Assembly: GCF_031877795.1 (NCBI RefSeq)
Contig: NC_133942.1
Span: 2,790,001 to 2,854,000, forward strand
Length of the DNA stretch: 64,000 bases
Direction of reading: 5' to 3'
Source of the DNA: Strix aluco
Lineage: Eukaryota; Chordata; Aves; Strigiformes; Strigidae
Shown: positions 48,201 through 59,192 of the stretch, in pieces
Layout of the letters: every line of letters starts with the position of its first letter
Numbering within the stretch: position 1 is the stretch's first letter
Notes under the pieces: generated by a model
What the model saw: the letters and a program-made list of their open reading frames with translations, nothing else
Told to the model about the DNA's origin: nothing
Database searches by the model: none
Translations under genes and position numbers: made by a program

Positions 48201-48594
48201 CTCTTCCAGGCGTCCCTCCTGCAGGCACAGCCGGCACGAGACCCAACAGCCGAGCAGGACTCTGTTGGGTGCTGTGCGAAGAGCAGCCGGGAGCTGTCGG
48301 ACCTTCCCCCAGAGCTGTCTTGCTCCGTAGCAGCTGGGCTCAGGGAGCCTGAAGCTGCTGTGCTGGGAGCAGAGACTGGGAACCCAGGTCCCCTCCCTGA
48401 GCTGCCGTGTCCTGCAGAGGGACAGCTGCAGCATCTCGGGGTTCCTTTCTTGTCTGCCCAGAAATGTGCCATGTTTTGCTGTGGGGAAGGGGGGTGCATT
48501 AGTTCTGTTTGATTTGGAAGCATCTCCTAGTGACAGAGATTTTAAAAATCATTTTTATAAAAGAAATTTTGCAGGACTGCACTTTTTCACCATT

Positions 48595-48745
48595 TTTTGT
48601 CCCCATCCCTGGGTGTGTTTAAGGGCCGTTTGGATGAGCTGTGGGGGGATGTGGGGTAGGGGAGAACTTTGTAGAGTCGGGCTGAGGGTTGGACTCGATG
48701 ACCCCGAGCGTCTTTTCCAACCTGAAGGATTCTGGGATTCAGTAG
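48595..48745 (+). mobile_element. CR1 3' tail next to the CEP250 end
   Basis: CATCCCTGGGTGTGTTTAAG, GGCCGTTTGGATGAGCTGTG, GGGTTGGACTCGATGACCC and CTTTTCCAACCTGAAGGATTCTGGG, typical of a CR1 3' UTR. Confidence 0.75.
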
Positions 48746-50014
48746 GAAAAAGCAAGTGGTAGGTAAATATGTGGTTTAGGGAGAAGGTGACCCCAGTTTT
48801 CGCTGGCCCAAGGAAGCTGTTCCGAGCTCCTCTCGAGCTCTGTCCGCAGCCGCTGGCGGGGCAGAGAGGGCAGTGGGGGCGCTACCCCAGCGAAGGGGGG
48901 AGCACAGGGTGGGGATGGGGGGGCAGGAGGGGGGGTTTTTCCTCCTTCCAGCCTCAGCACAGAAAGCGCTGGTTCGCTTCCCGAGGCGGCTGATCTGCTG
49001 TCAACGAGCTGCTGCGAGAGCAGCCGAGAGCAGCCTGAGGGCAGCCCGGGGGGTCTCGAGAGGGCACCGGGAACCCAGCCCCGACCGGCCAAAGCGGGAG
49101 GCGGCAGCTGGGGGGGGCGATGTCAGCCCGTGCGGAACTGCTCTGCAGAAGCGGCTGTGCCGCAGGGTCGGGGGGGGGCTCGGAGGGGTCCTGCAGGGGC
49201 CTGGGGCTGGGGGCGGGGAGGCCCATCCTGCCCCGGGAAGGGAGCCCCAGCCCGGCCTGCCATAGCCCTCGGCCGTCTCCAGGCCGCGCTGCCGGCGGGG
49301 CGGGGGGGCGGTGCTGGAAGTTCCAGAGATGGACTCTCCAGGTGGATCCCACCTCGCCTAATTAGAGCCAACACACGCACACAGCATTTGGGAAGTTGAC
49401 CAAGTTGGGACGGGTCTGGATCAGATCCCGTCTATTGTGCCAGTGATGGGAGTGGGTTAGGGTCTGGGTGCCAGCAAAGGGCACAGGTGACAGTGAGGGT
49501 CTCAGCTCCAGCCGCTGGGACCAGGACCAGTAGGTGTGCCCCGGGTGCAGCTACGGGAGGAACTGGGATGAGTAAAGCGAGCAAGTTGTGGCAGCAGCAC
49601 ACGAAGCAGGACTGCAGGTCACAGCCCGTGGGCCTGGTGCTGCCTCTGGGGAGCCAAAGCGATTGTATCTCCCACAGACAGCAGGGAGAAGTGCTGGGGA
49701 TGTCACGTCTTAACAAACTGCAAGGGGGGGTGGCTGGTGAGCAGGACGCCTGGGGTCCAGGCAGGGTATCGGGCACAGGCTCACGCTGGTGTCTGGGGAG
49801 ATGTGTGGGTGTGGAGCGTCCGTTGGGTGCGTGTGCGCAGGAACTGGACCAGCTGGTGTGTAGGAGCGAGCCGGAGGGCTGAGGGTACAGGGCAGGGTTA
49901 TCAGCTGGACGGAAGAGCTGTGTTGGAACTCAGGGCATCTGTGCTTTCACCAGTAACCTTCAGTCCTTGCCAGCTGTAGAGGAGAAAAGGGACATGGCTG
50001 GCTGTGGTCATGTG
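48746..50014. other. GC-rich unannotated sequence
   Basis: A CpG-rich stretch (48,800-49,330) followed by unique sequence. Several open frames, none with a recognisable domain. A short first exon or promoter cannot be excluded. Confidence 0.35.
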
Positions 50015-50915
50015 TGTTGGGTTTGTGTGTGTGTGACAGGGGGGTTGGTAGCGGGGGAGAGGGCTACAGTTGTGGCCCCCTGTGAGAAGCTTCTTGAGGC
50101 TCCCCTGGCTGCAAGTCAGACCCACCTCTGGCCAAGGCCGAGCCAATTGGTGATGGTGGCTGCACCTCTGTGATAATGCACTTAAGAAGAGAAACCTGGG
50201 AGGAAGAGTGGGAGTGGTGAGGAGGAGCTGTGAGACACCTCTGCAAACACTGAGGTCAGTGGCAGAAAGGAGGAGGAGGGGGGCAAGGCACACTGGAGCA
50301 GACACCCCCCTGCAGCCCGTGGGGAGAGGGCAGGCTGTGCCCTGTGCCTGTGGAGGTCACCGGGGGAGCAGATGCCACCTGCAGCCCGGGGAGGACCCCA
50401 GGCCGGAGCAGGGGCTGTGCCCAGCGAACGCTGTGACTCTGAGGGCAGCCCACCCCGGGGGGCTGTGACACACCGGAGGGACACAGGCTGGGTCAGCTCG
50501 GGAGGAGCTGCAGCCCCTGGGCAGGGCTCCTGCGGGAGAAGGTTCATGGAGGACTGTCTGCCGCGGGAGGGAGCCCACACTGGAGCAGGGGAAGAGTGCG
50601 AGGAGTCCTCCCCTGAGGAGGGAGCAGCAGGGACAGCAGGTGACAAACTGACCTCAGTCCTCATCCCCTGTGCCACTGGGGGGGAAGAGGGAGCGAAATC
50701 GGGAGCAAAGCTGAGCCCGGGAAGAATGGAGGGGTGGGGGGAAGGTGTTTTTAAGATGTGGTTGTATTTCTTACTGTCCTACTCTGGAAAATTAACTGGT
50801 GGTGGTGTTTAACTTAAATTGATGTTCTTCTTCTTCCCTTAATGAGTCTTTTGCCTGTGACCATCATGGGTGAGTCGTCCCTCCCTGTCCTTACCTCGAT
50901 TCTCAAGCATCAATG
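50015..50915 (+). mobile_element. Passerine ERV LTR, plus orientation, 3'-truncated
   Basis: Starts TGTTGGGTTTGTGTG and contains CCAAGGCCGAGCCAATTGG, an AT-rich TATA-like GCACTTAAGAAGAG, the long G-rich leader with repeated GTGGAGGTC/GGAGCAGG modules (50,270-50,600), GAGCCCGGGAAGAA, GGTGTTTTTAAGATGTGG and the downstream TTGCCTGTGACCATCATGGG. This is the layout of an abundant songbird LTR as I recall it. The 3' end breaks off after CTCGATTCTCAAGC. Open frames in the leader are not genes. Confidence 0.65.
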
Positions 50916-51944
50916 AGGACGGACTTAAAAACTCACAACAGCTCTACTGGAGGAATCGCTCACGGCTGTACTCAGCATTCGCACCCCCCCACCTGCAAGT
51001 GCGGAGCTGATGGTGGTGGCCCCGGGCCTCCCCGAGCCCCCTCCACCGCGGAGTGACTGCCTGTGGCCATCTGGCACCGTGCCCCCGGCGTGTGTCCGTC
51101 CGTCCCGCCCCCCCCAACACCAAACGCGGCAGTTTTTACAGAAGGTGCTGACACTGGGATGCGGCATCCCTAAGGTCTTGATTTAAAAACAAAGGGGGAA
51201 TTCTCTGGATACATCTCATAATCAACCAGCAATGGCTTTATATATTCTTAAGGGTGTTTTGATGTTTAAAAGTCTTGAAGCTTAAAGAAGTTAAAAATAA
51301 TGCAGATTGCAGTATTTGTCATTTTGTGTTGTGTGGGTAGTAAGTGTGAGGGGTCTCTGTGTGGCTGTGTGATTGTTGTGTGTGTGTGAGATGCAGCCCA
51401 GCTGCAGCTGCGCAGTGTGGAGTTCTCTGTAACTCAGTCGAGATCGCACAGGGGTGGAGCTGTGGTAAATGACAACCTGTGTGGTGAAGACGAGGGCAGC
51501 GACCAGATGAGGCTGCCTGGGTGGGTGGCGAAGCCACGAGGGCAGCGATGAGGGGGCTGCCTGGGTGGAGGACGCTCGATGGGATCTCGGGATGGCAGAG
51601 TGAACAGAACCAGCCAGGCCACAGCTCCAGTGGCCGTGACAGCGGCCTGTGGCTGCAGGAGAGGTCCAGCAGAGACATCCCATCACAGCAGTGGTCAGCT
51701 GGGCTGGGCCACAACCCTTCAACTGGCTTGAGAAGTCTGTGGTGATTGTGAAACCAGTCAGTGCCCCAAGCCCAGAGCCGGCTGCCAGCGGGGAAAACTC
51801 CTTCCAGCTCATCAGCCTGTCTTGTTTTCTCCTGCCCAACCCGAGGGGGAGTGATGGAGCAGCCCTGGGTGCTCCTCAGGTGTCCTCTGGGCTCAGCCCC
51901 GGCAGCACGTTCTGTGTGAGCCCTGGCAGTGCTCACATAGAACA
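50916..51944. other. Unannotated sequence
   Basis: Unique sequence with a TG-rich microsatellite around 51,370-51,390 and a short partial duplication (CGAGGGCAGCGA at 51,490 and 51,538, with GGCTGCCTGGGTGG). No gene recognised. Confidence 0.4.
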
Positions 51945-52728
51945 TACTGGGATATATTGGGGAGTGCTAGAAGAGTTACTGGGATATAGTGGGGGGCACT
52001 GGGACATACTGGAATATATTAGGGAGCACTAGAAAGGTCACTGGGACATAGTTGGGGGGCACTGGGAGGGTTACTGGGATGTACTGCAGGGCATGGGACA
52101 TACTGGGATATATTGCGGAGGGCTGGGAGTGTCACTGGGACAAACTGGGGGCATTAGGATGGTTACTGGGACATATTGTAGAGCACTGGGACATACTGGG
52201 ATATATTGGGGAGCGCTAAGAAGGTCATTGGGACATACTGGGATATATTGGGGAGCACTAGGAAGGTCACTGGCACATAGTGGGGGCACTGGGACATACT
52301 GGGATATATTAGGGACTGCTAGCAGGGTCACTGGGACCTACTGGGGGCATTAGGAGGGTTACTGGTACATACTGCAGGGCACTGGGACATACTGGGATAT
52401 ATTGGGGAGCGCTAGGAGAGTCACTGGCACATAGTGGGGGGCACTGGGAGGGTCGCTGGGATGTACTGGGGAGCACTGGGAGATACTGGGGTGGTTACTG
52501 GGATGTACTGCAGGGCTCTGGGACATACTTGAATATATTGGGGTGTGCTAGAAGAGTTATTGGCATATACTGGGAGGCATGGGGACATACTGGGGGCACT
52601 GGGAGGCTTACTGGGACATACTGCAGGGCACTGGGACATGCTGGGATATATTGGGGAGTGCTAGGAGTGTCATTGGGACATACTGGGGACATTAGAAGGT
52701 TTACTGGGACGTATTGTAGGGCACTGGG
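51945..52728. repeat. CACTGGGACATACTGGG minisatellite, left part
   Basis: Roughly 40 imperfect 18-20 base units (GGCACTGGGACATACTGG, GATATATTGGGGAGCGCTAG, GAGGGTTACTGGGA), organised in higher-order repeats of about 130 bases. It is the same family as 53,588-54,052 and, inverted, 17,770-18,340. Confidence 0.85.
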
Positions 52729-53587
52729 TGTTTTGGTAATTGAGGATATCAATTAAATTCAGACACCAGAGTGAAAAGAGCAGGTGTATTTTACTAGAAA
52801 TAATTAAATAATACAACAGAATAATACAGAAAACATACACTGAGAAAAGACAGAATAGGGCACTCAAACAAACAGGAAAATACAGGGTAACGCATCACAT
52901 CATTGCTACCTGAGAGAGAGAACCGTGATTAAGGAAGATCCATCCCCACTCACACCTGTCCCACCATCCAGACCCGCAGGCGCTGGGCAGCCCCAGGTGC
53001 AGTGAGGATTTGTTGAGCCTGTCCCGGCGAGTGGGAAATCCTACGCGGGGCGTCCACCCGTAGCTGAGGCACCCAGAGTCGCTGTGAGCGACTTATGGAC
53101 CCAAAAATCAGTAAGCCAGAATAGCTGGCACCTTTGTTTTAAGCTGAACTATCTGGTTTCCATCTCACGTCAGGTTCCCCCAGAGCCTGGCCAGGGCTCA
53201 AGGGAGAAGCTCAGGGAGTTTCCCTGTTTATCGAGTTGATTTATGAGCAAGGTCACACACCAGGTCACAGGGCCAGACAACTGTCTCTGTGGCCCTGTTA
53301 CCTTGCTCACACACACAAGGAAGGATACATTCAACATAGACGTGTTTTATGATGTTTAAGCTACATCTTCTATGCAGATTTCACTAATGACTACACACGG
53401 AGTTAGCAGTTTCGGCTCAGGGCCTGTTGCTCAGGCTTCAGTACTCCCACCTCTTACATCAGAACAGCTGGTTTGCTATAACTTAGTATAATACCTATTA
53501 GCACAATGGTTATCAGTTATAAAATGTACAGGATTCATCTATAGGTCAACTCTGGCTTGGGCTTATTGTCCAAACCTTAGCACTTCA
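52729..53587 (-). mobile_element. Solo LTR inserted in the minisatellite
   Basis: An 859-base element, TG at 52,729 to CA at 53,587 on the plus strand. It is flanked by CTGGG on both sides (52,724-52,728 and 53,588-53,592), a 5-base target-site duplication; removing the element and one copy restores an unbroken GCACTGGGACATACTGGG repeat. Minus orientation is inferred from an AT-rich poly(A)-like region near the left end. No retroviral coding sequence was seen. Confidence 0.8.
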
Positions 53588-54052
53588 CTGGGACATACTG
53601 GGATATATTAGGGAGCACTAAAGGGGTCATTGGGACATACTGGGGGGCACTGGGATATGTTGGGGAGCACTAGGAAGGTCACTGGTACCCAGTGAGGGTC
53701 ACTGGGATGGTTACTGGTACTTACTGCAGGGCAGTGGGACATACTGGGGAGCGCTAGGAGAGTCACTGGCACATAGTGGAGGGCTCTGGAGGGTCGCTGC
53801 TATGTACTAGGGGGCACTGGGACATACTGGGGCGCACTGGGGGGGGGTTACTGGGATGTATTGCAGGGCACTGGGGCATAGTGGGATAATTGGGGAGTGC
53901 TAGGAGAGTTATTGGGACATACTGAGGGGCACTGGACATACTGGGGGCACTGGGAGTGTTACTGGGACATATTGTAGGGTACTGGGACATACTGGGATAT
54001 GTTTGGGAGCGCTAGGCGAGTCACTGGGACATACTGGGGGGCTCTGGGTGTC
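53588..54052. repeat. CACTGGGACATACTGGG minisatellite, right part
   Basis: Continuation of the same array after the LTR insertion, ending at GGGGGGCTCTGGG, where another LTR-like sequence begins. Confidence 0.85.
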
Positions 54053-54320
54053 ACGGATGAAAGTATTGACATGGTGATGGTTTAGCAGGAAATCTGGATT
54101 TATTAATCACTAACAGCAATTTATCATTATAAAATAATTCAGAAATGCTGAAAGAAAGAAAAGCGACTGATTCACAGACTCTGAACTGCCCAGATTCACA
54201 CTCCCTCCCTCACCGGTGCCTTCCCTGACCCATCGATCCCTGCGCATCCACCAACGGACAGACACCCGGAAACGAGGGTCCATCCCCCCCGTGAGCAGAG
54301 ACCGAGCGGGTGACAGAGCA
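54053..54320 (-). mobile_element. Probable second LTR, only one end defined
   Basis: Begins TGTCACGGATG on the plus strand directly at the minisatellite edge; the minus strand has GATTAATAAATCC (poly(A) signal) about 45 bases before that end, the same layout as the LTR at 52,729. The other end and any target-site duplication could not be fixed, so the extent is a minimum. Confidence 0.45.
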
Positions 54321-57289
54321 GCGAGCTCAGAGAACATTTCCCTCCTCTCGAGGGCAGAGCCAATCCTCCCGAGGCCTCGGCATTCCCCCGCGGGCCATCC
54401 CTGAGCCCCGAGCAGGGGGACCTCGCCCCGGCCTGCCCTCAGCTCTGGCAGCAGACGACACCTCCAGGGTTTGGTCCCTGCGAGACTCCAGCTCAGGGCA
54501 GATGCTGGTCACAGGCCGCTGGGATCCAGGGGAGCTCCAAGGGTCTCCCTGGGGGGCGCAGTTTAGAGGGTCTAAGATCATTGACTTTTGTCAGGTCCCT
54601 TCTGGTGCCGCCCAGCAGCTGCACAAGAACTTGAATGTGCAGCTCTGTTCTTGTTCCCATCTGGCCCCACCCCAGCCCAGGTGTGCCCGGCCCTGAGGAG
54701 ATGAGGGGCCGTTAGAGCCGATCCCCAGCAGGCGGGAGGGCAGGAGCCAGGCTCGGTGACATTCTCAGTCCTTGTCTCCACAGACGGGGCACAGCTGGGG
54801 GAGGTGGGGGGAATCACACCCAGCACCAAGCACCCGACCAGGAGGGGCAGGGAAGGGTGATAATTGCACCCCCACATCCAGTTATCCCAGGTGTTGAGAC
54901 AGGAGACAGCAACAATCAGTCACAAACGAGGTGCCGGAGCGTCACAGGAGCTCATGGCACTGGCACCAAGTCCAAGTGCGCTCTCTGCCAGCCCCGTGCC
55001 CTGTCCCTGCGCCAGCCCCCCGCTGCAGAGGATTCCCTCGGACCAACGGGATCGAGCAGCTCCCCACCCCTGCCCCTTCCCTGCTCCCAATGAACACCGC
55101 CCCAGCACACCCGCTCCTCTGAGCTCCTCACCCAGCGCAGAGCCCAGCCAGTGCCCCAGGAACAGCACTGCGATGGTTCCAGCAGCGTCACCGCCGTCCC
55201 TCTGCAGGACGGGCCGTGGCCTTGGGTGAGCCGCGGCTGATGGCACCGAGGGACTCCTGGTGTGGGGCTCTGCCTGGCTTTTGGAAGGACAGAGGGCAAG
55301 AGGCTGATCCAGGGTAATTCTAGTGGTGTAACACAGATGGAAAATAGCCCCCTTCGAACCACATTAACACTTCATATTTAAAGTCACATGGGTTTGGGGT
55401 TTTTTTAATTATCCTACTCAGGTCTGAACGCTCAGGCCAGCAAAACCCCTCTGCACCCCACAGCTTTTTCCCCTCACACAGCACCAGAGCACCTTTCACA
55501 GCAATAACTGATTGCCATGGTTCTTGAGAAGCATTTTTGCTCTTGAGGCTCACGGCATCACCCTAGAGACTCATTGTAGCTGATAACAAAGGGGTCACCC
55601 CGCCCCGCGTACCCGGGGGGGCGGGCAGGGCCGGGCAGCGATCCCTGCTCCAACCATCCGCTGCCCTCCCCGCTCTCTCCTGCAGCGGGGCAAGAAAACC
55701 CAACCCCAGCGCCGGGAAAGCGCTGCCCGGAGCGGGAGCAGCAGTTCAGTTCCCCCCGGCCCCGAACTCACAGACACGCCTGCAACGAACTTTGTACTTG
55801 TACCCGCCCCCCCGCGGCACCTCCACTCGCAGCCGGCACCGAGGGCACGGACGGGGCGTGTGGCGGCACCGGCACCGGCTGCCCGAGCGACGGCGGGGCG
55901 GGGGGGCTGTGCTGGGGAGCGGTGAACAAGCTTCCCTGAGCCCGCTGAGCCCGGCTCCGAGAGCCTTGGCCGGCGCCGTCCCGGCAGGCTGCCCCCGGGG
56001 CGGGCAGAACCGTCGGGTTTCGGTCCCGGGGCGGGCAGCGTGGCACGGGGGTTGGGTCTTGGGACAGGCAGCGCCGTCAGGGTCCAGTCCCGGGGTGGGC
56101 AGCGCAGCACCGGGGTTTGGTCCTGGAGCGTGCAGGGAGGCACTGGGGGCCTGTCCCGGGGCGGGCAGCACCGTCCGGGTCCGGTCCCGGGGAGGGCAGC
56201 ACAGCACCAGCCGTGTGCTGTCCCCGTGCACTGGCCCTGATCCCCCTCCACCGGCGCAATAAAGTGAGCCGTTAATCTCTGCCCTGGGAGACTCCACGCT
56301 CATTTGTCAGCTTCCTCCCCCTCTCCCTTTCTCGAGGGGCAGTATTAGGGGCTGGCCCCAAAGGGTTTTCTTCCCCCGGGGCCTGGCAGACCCTTGCCCA
56401 GCCCTCCCTCCTTGTGGGCTGGCCTTGGCCGGCTGCCCAGCGCCATGGCCATGTGCTTCGGGCCTCGCTGGCCCGCAGCCTGCTCAGTCTCCCCAGGGAA
56501 GGTTCACACCAGTGGCAAAACTACTTTTCTTTACAAGTTCCGCTCAGTGTCACCTCTGGAGATGTGACATGGAGATTGCTGTAGGTTGTCTTGTGACAGT
56601 AGCCACAGGGCACTCCCGTTGCCCAATTCCGGGTCCTGTTGCCCACCATGATTGCTGCTGTACCAACTGAAGCTTCCTCCTTGCAGTATAAGCCAAGAAA
56701 TCCTTTCACTCAGAGACTGCAAACTCCTGGTAGGGAATTTACACCACAGAGCTCAGGGACCCAGGGCAGTACCTGTGACTGAGGGCCGGAGTCCCCTCAT
56801 ACGCCTCTGAGAGAAAAAATATCACACGTGCTCTATGGGAGGGTAACAAGGGGCCTGGGCAATGTCCATTGTCCGGAAGGATTTCCCTCCTGTTGGAGAC
56901 CTGCAAGTACCCTTCTAGTGCAGGGAGGGGAAAGGATTTGGTTGCAGAGTCACTGCTGAACAGCTCTGTGGAAGTTGGCGGCGAGCTAGAAGGCTGAATC
57001 AGAGAATGATGGTGACCAAAGCGAGAAGGAAATCCCATGGGGTGGCTGTACAGATCTGAACAACCCTCTGCTCTTCAGGCAAACTACTGGTGGTCTTACG
57101 GTGTGTGCGTTAAGGGCCTTCCCGAGAGGCCTCAATGCAGCATGAAAGTTGACTCCTTCCAGGAGGGAGCAGCTGTCCTCTCAGAGCCAGGCAGGGGAAC
57201 GGGGGAGACCTGAGGGACTTTTCTGCCAGCGAAGAGGCAACGAGGAAGGAAAGGAGGTAGAGAGGGTCCAGAAGAGAGCTCGGTGGCAG
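54321..57289. other. Mixed unique and GC-rich sequence, no gene recognised
   Basis: Contains a CpG island at about 55,600-56,250 with a minisatellite (listed separately). An AATAAAG at 56,259-56,265 (plus strand), followed by a sequence ending CATTTGTCA, resembles an LTR end but is not conclusive. Open frames up to about 220 codons are GC- or repeat-driven. Confidence 0.35.
55985..56215. repeat. GTCCCGGGGCGGGCAGC minisatellite
   Basis: Five to six imperfect copies of a 40-45 base unit containing GGTCCCGGGGCGGGCAGC and GCACCGGGGTTTGG, in a CpG island. The proline-rich minus-strand frames here are repeat translations. Confidence 0.7.
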
Positions 57290-57325
57290 CACTTTGTCCA
57301 ACCTCAGTAATTCTATGATTCTGTG
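57290..57325 (+). mobile_element. CR1 tail remnant
   Basis: GTCCAACCTCAGTAATTCTATGATTCTGTG-type end (split here as TTGTCCAACCTC and AATTCTATGATTCTG), the last bases of a CR1 element. Confidence 0.6.
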
Positions 57326-58671
57326 TCTACAGCCTATAGAGAAAAAGGTGCAGGTGGGGGACACTGTAGGACTATGGTGGAGATGATGGAGGTATGAGGA
57401 AAGTCTGAAAAGCCCCCAACAGAGCTCAGATCCTTCTTCCATCGGCTCTGGCTGCTGCCTCTGCCGCAAATGCCTATGATGAAGCCCTTCCCCTTACAGC
57501 ACTGGCTCTCATGGCCTCCTTCTCCCCACCCGAGAGCCTGGGAGGTGTAGGACCATAGTCCTGGCCTTGGCATTGCCCATCCCCACATCACACTGTCCCA
57601 GGAAGAGCCCTGAGGGATGTGTGAGGGACATTATCTCCCTTTCCAGGGGCTGGGGGTCACAACCTGGCCCTTTGGCGTAATATAACACATCCATGTTTAC
57701 TCAAAATCTGTTCCACCTTTGAATGGCCTCTGTTTACCTGTCACCTCTTCAAGGAGTCTTCTGCTCTGCCCAGCCCCTAGGGAGGCTTTGTCAGTGCTGT
57801 CTCTAGCGGGACCCATTAACACTCCAAGAAACTCTGGAGTTTGCCTCTGACTTTGATTTCTTGGGAGGTGTCTTCACCTTCCTATCGCTGTCTGAGTTTC
57901 ACGGAATTGGCACCAAACCCACCCGAGGGGTCATTAAAATGCCTTGGGCTGGTTCTCTGCTGCGGAGCTGGGCCAGGCTCCTGGGCCAGAGGGAGCTGAG
58001 GGCAAGTGGTCAGCACGGCAGAGAGCCAGCTCTGCCTGGGAGCAGCTCCTCTGCAAAGGGCAGCAGGGCTGAGGGCACTGCCTGCAGGCACCGAGGGCAG
58101 AGGAGCTGGGCAGAGAGAGGGGAAAGGCAGACGGGAGTGGGAGAACACTGAGAGCTCACTGGAGGAGAAATTGTTGCAGCTCTTGAACCAGTCAGTCTCT
58201 GGGTGCAGGGCAGTGCAGCTGCAGGTGGTGGAGGGATCTGGTGAAGCCGGCACAGCCCCAGGAATCTCCCTCCTGTCGAGAGGAGGAGGACGTGCTCCCG
58301 AGCAGGGCTTCCCTGCTGTGCTGTCAGAGGGACAGGCCATGGCGGCTGCCTTCTCCCAGGGATGGCTGCAGGGGGTGCAGCCGGGGGTGCAGCCGGGGGT
58401 GCCCGGGGCTGTCCTTCAGAGCAGGGCCCCTGCACCCAGCGGCTGTGTGCTGGGGCAGGGACTCTGCCGCCGGCCAGGGTCAGCACTCAGCCTGCCCAGG
58501 GAGCTGCCCACGGCGCTGGGGGGAGAAGCTGTGGGGGGAAGGAGAGACCCCAGACAGGGCAGGGTCCTTCTGCTGTCGGTCCTTCCCCCTGTCTCTTTCA
58601 CCCTCTTTCTGTCCCTAGTCAGATACTTCCTTCACTCCCCTGGTATTGTGTTCTCTGGACACCAGAGCTAA
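57326..58671. other. Unannotated sequence upstream of MROH copy B CR1
   Basis: Unique sequence; short tandem CAGCCGGGGGTG copies at 58,379-58,402. No gene motif found in any frame. Confidence 0.35.
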
Positions 58672-58890
58672 AACCAGGAAAAATTTCTTCACTGTAAAGG
58701 TTGTCAAGCACTGGAACAGGCTGCCCAGGGAAGTGGTGGAGTCACCAGCCCTGGGGGTATTTAAAAGACATGTAGATGTGGCGCTTAGGGACGTGGTTTA
58801 GTGGTGGGCTCACCAGTGTTGGGTTAACAGCCCGACCTTAAAACATTTTTTCCAACTGGAATTATTCTGATTCTCTGATTCTATTAATTC
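58672..58890 (+). mobile_element. CR1 LINE 3' end (copy B)
   Basis: Continuous CR1 3' region: AAAAATTTCTTCACTGTAAA, ACAGGCTGCCCAGGGAAGTG, GGGGTATTTAAAAGACATG, GTTGGGTTAACAG and the terminal tail. Copy A retains only the part from 7,398 onward, so copy B shows the ancestral arrangement. Confidence 0.88.
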
Positions 58891-58985
58891 TCCATTGCTG
58901 TCTTGTACCCAGTAAGGGAACGCGACTGCTGGTACCTAAAGTGATTTTTTTTTTTTTTTGAGAAGGCAAAATTGCCCCTTGGTCT

Positions 58986-59110
58986 TGTGGTTTAACCCCA
59001 GTCAGCAACTAAGCACCATCCCCCCCCCAGCAGGATGGGGGAAGAGAATTGGAAGGGTAAAAGTGAGAAAAGTGGTGGGTTGAGGTAAGAACAGTTTAAT
59101 AACTGAACAA
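58986..59110 (-). mobile_element. LTR R-U5 fragment at MROH copy B 3' end
   Basis: Same fragment as in copy A, ending GGGGTTAAACCACA on the minus strand, with an ATTAAA poly(A) signal at 59,095-59,100. It has a small insertion relative to copy A (GGGTAAAAGTGAG near 59,055). Confidence 0.7.
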
Positions 59111-59192
59111 TAATAACAATAAATTGTCATGAAAAGGAAATATGTATTCAAATATGGCCATTTTCCTGAGAAGAATTTCATCTCTCCGAGGC

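Larger units (their letters stand above)
24646..48512 (+). pseudogene. CEP250: CEP250 (C-NAP1) copy, disrupted and lacking the giant coiled-coil exon
   Basis: About 25 plus-strand exons match the centrosomal linker coiled-coil protein C-NAP1 in order: 24646-24872, 25452-25548, 25988-26086, 27082-27231, 27536-27711, 28161-28343, 29268-29412, 29696-29842, 30023-30253, 32397-32589, 34780-34907, 35091-35260, 36434-36613, 37738-37872, 38206-38349, 38789-39089, 40341-40500, 41265-41576, 41995-42122, 42387-42507, 44217-44370, 46246-46398, 46822-46923, 47091-47141, 48210-48512. Family landmarks include TELSALLVQSQKQNE, SVSEALALDKVRLN, LESSLFEAQ, AVTQAKEVIQG, RLERLQQVVARLELEK and VERERRRLKR. Splice sites mostly survive, but the frame breaks in at least five exons and nonsense codons occur at 42,114 and 47,118. 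Exons before the region near human residue 220 and the long exon (roughly human 1,390-2,150) are missing. I judge it a nonfunctional duplicate; no full-length product is possible. Confidence 0.88.

Noticed and set aside
50182-50676. 164-codon minus-strand ORF near 50.4 kb
   Set aside because: It lies within the G-rich leader of an ERV LTR and reflects its repeated modules.
55595-56251. 218-codon minus-strand proline-rich ORF
   Set aside because: It covers a GTCCCGGGGCGGGCAGC minisatellite and a CpG island, with no domain or splice support.
54053-56300. Full-length ERV between two LTRs
   Set aside because: No gag, pol or env motif was seen in any frame and the second boundary has no matching target duplication.
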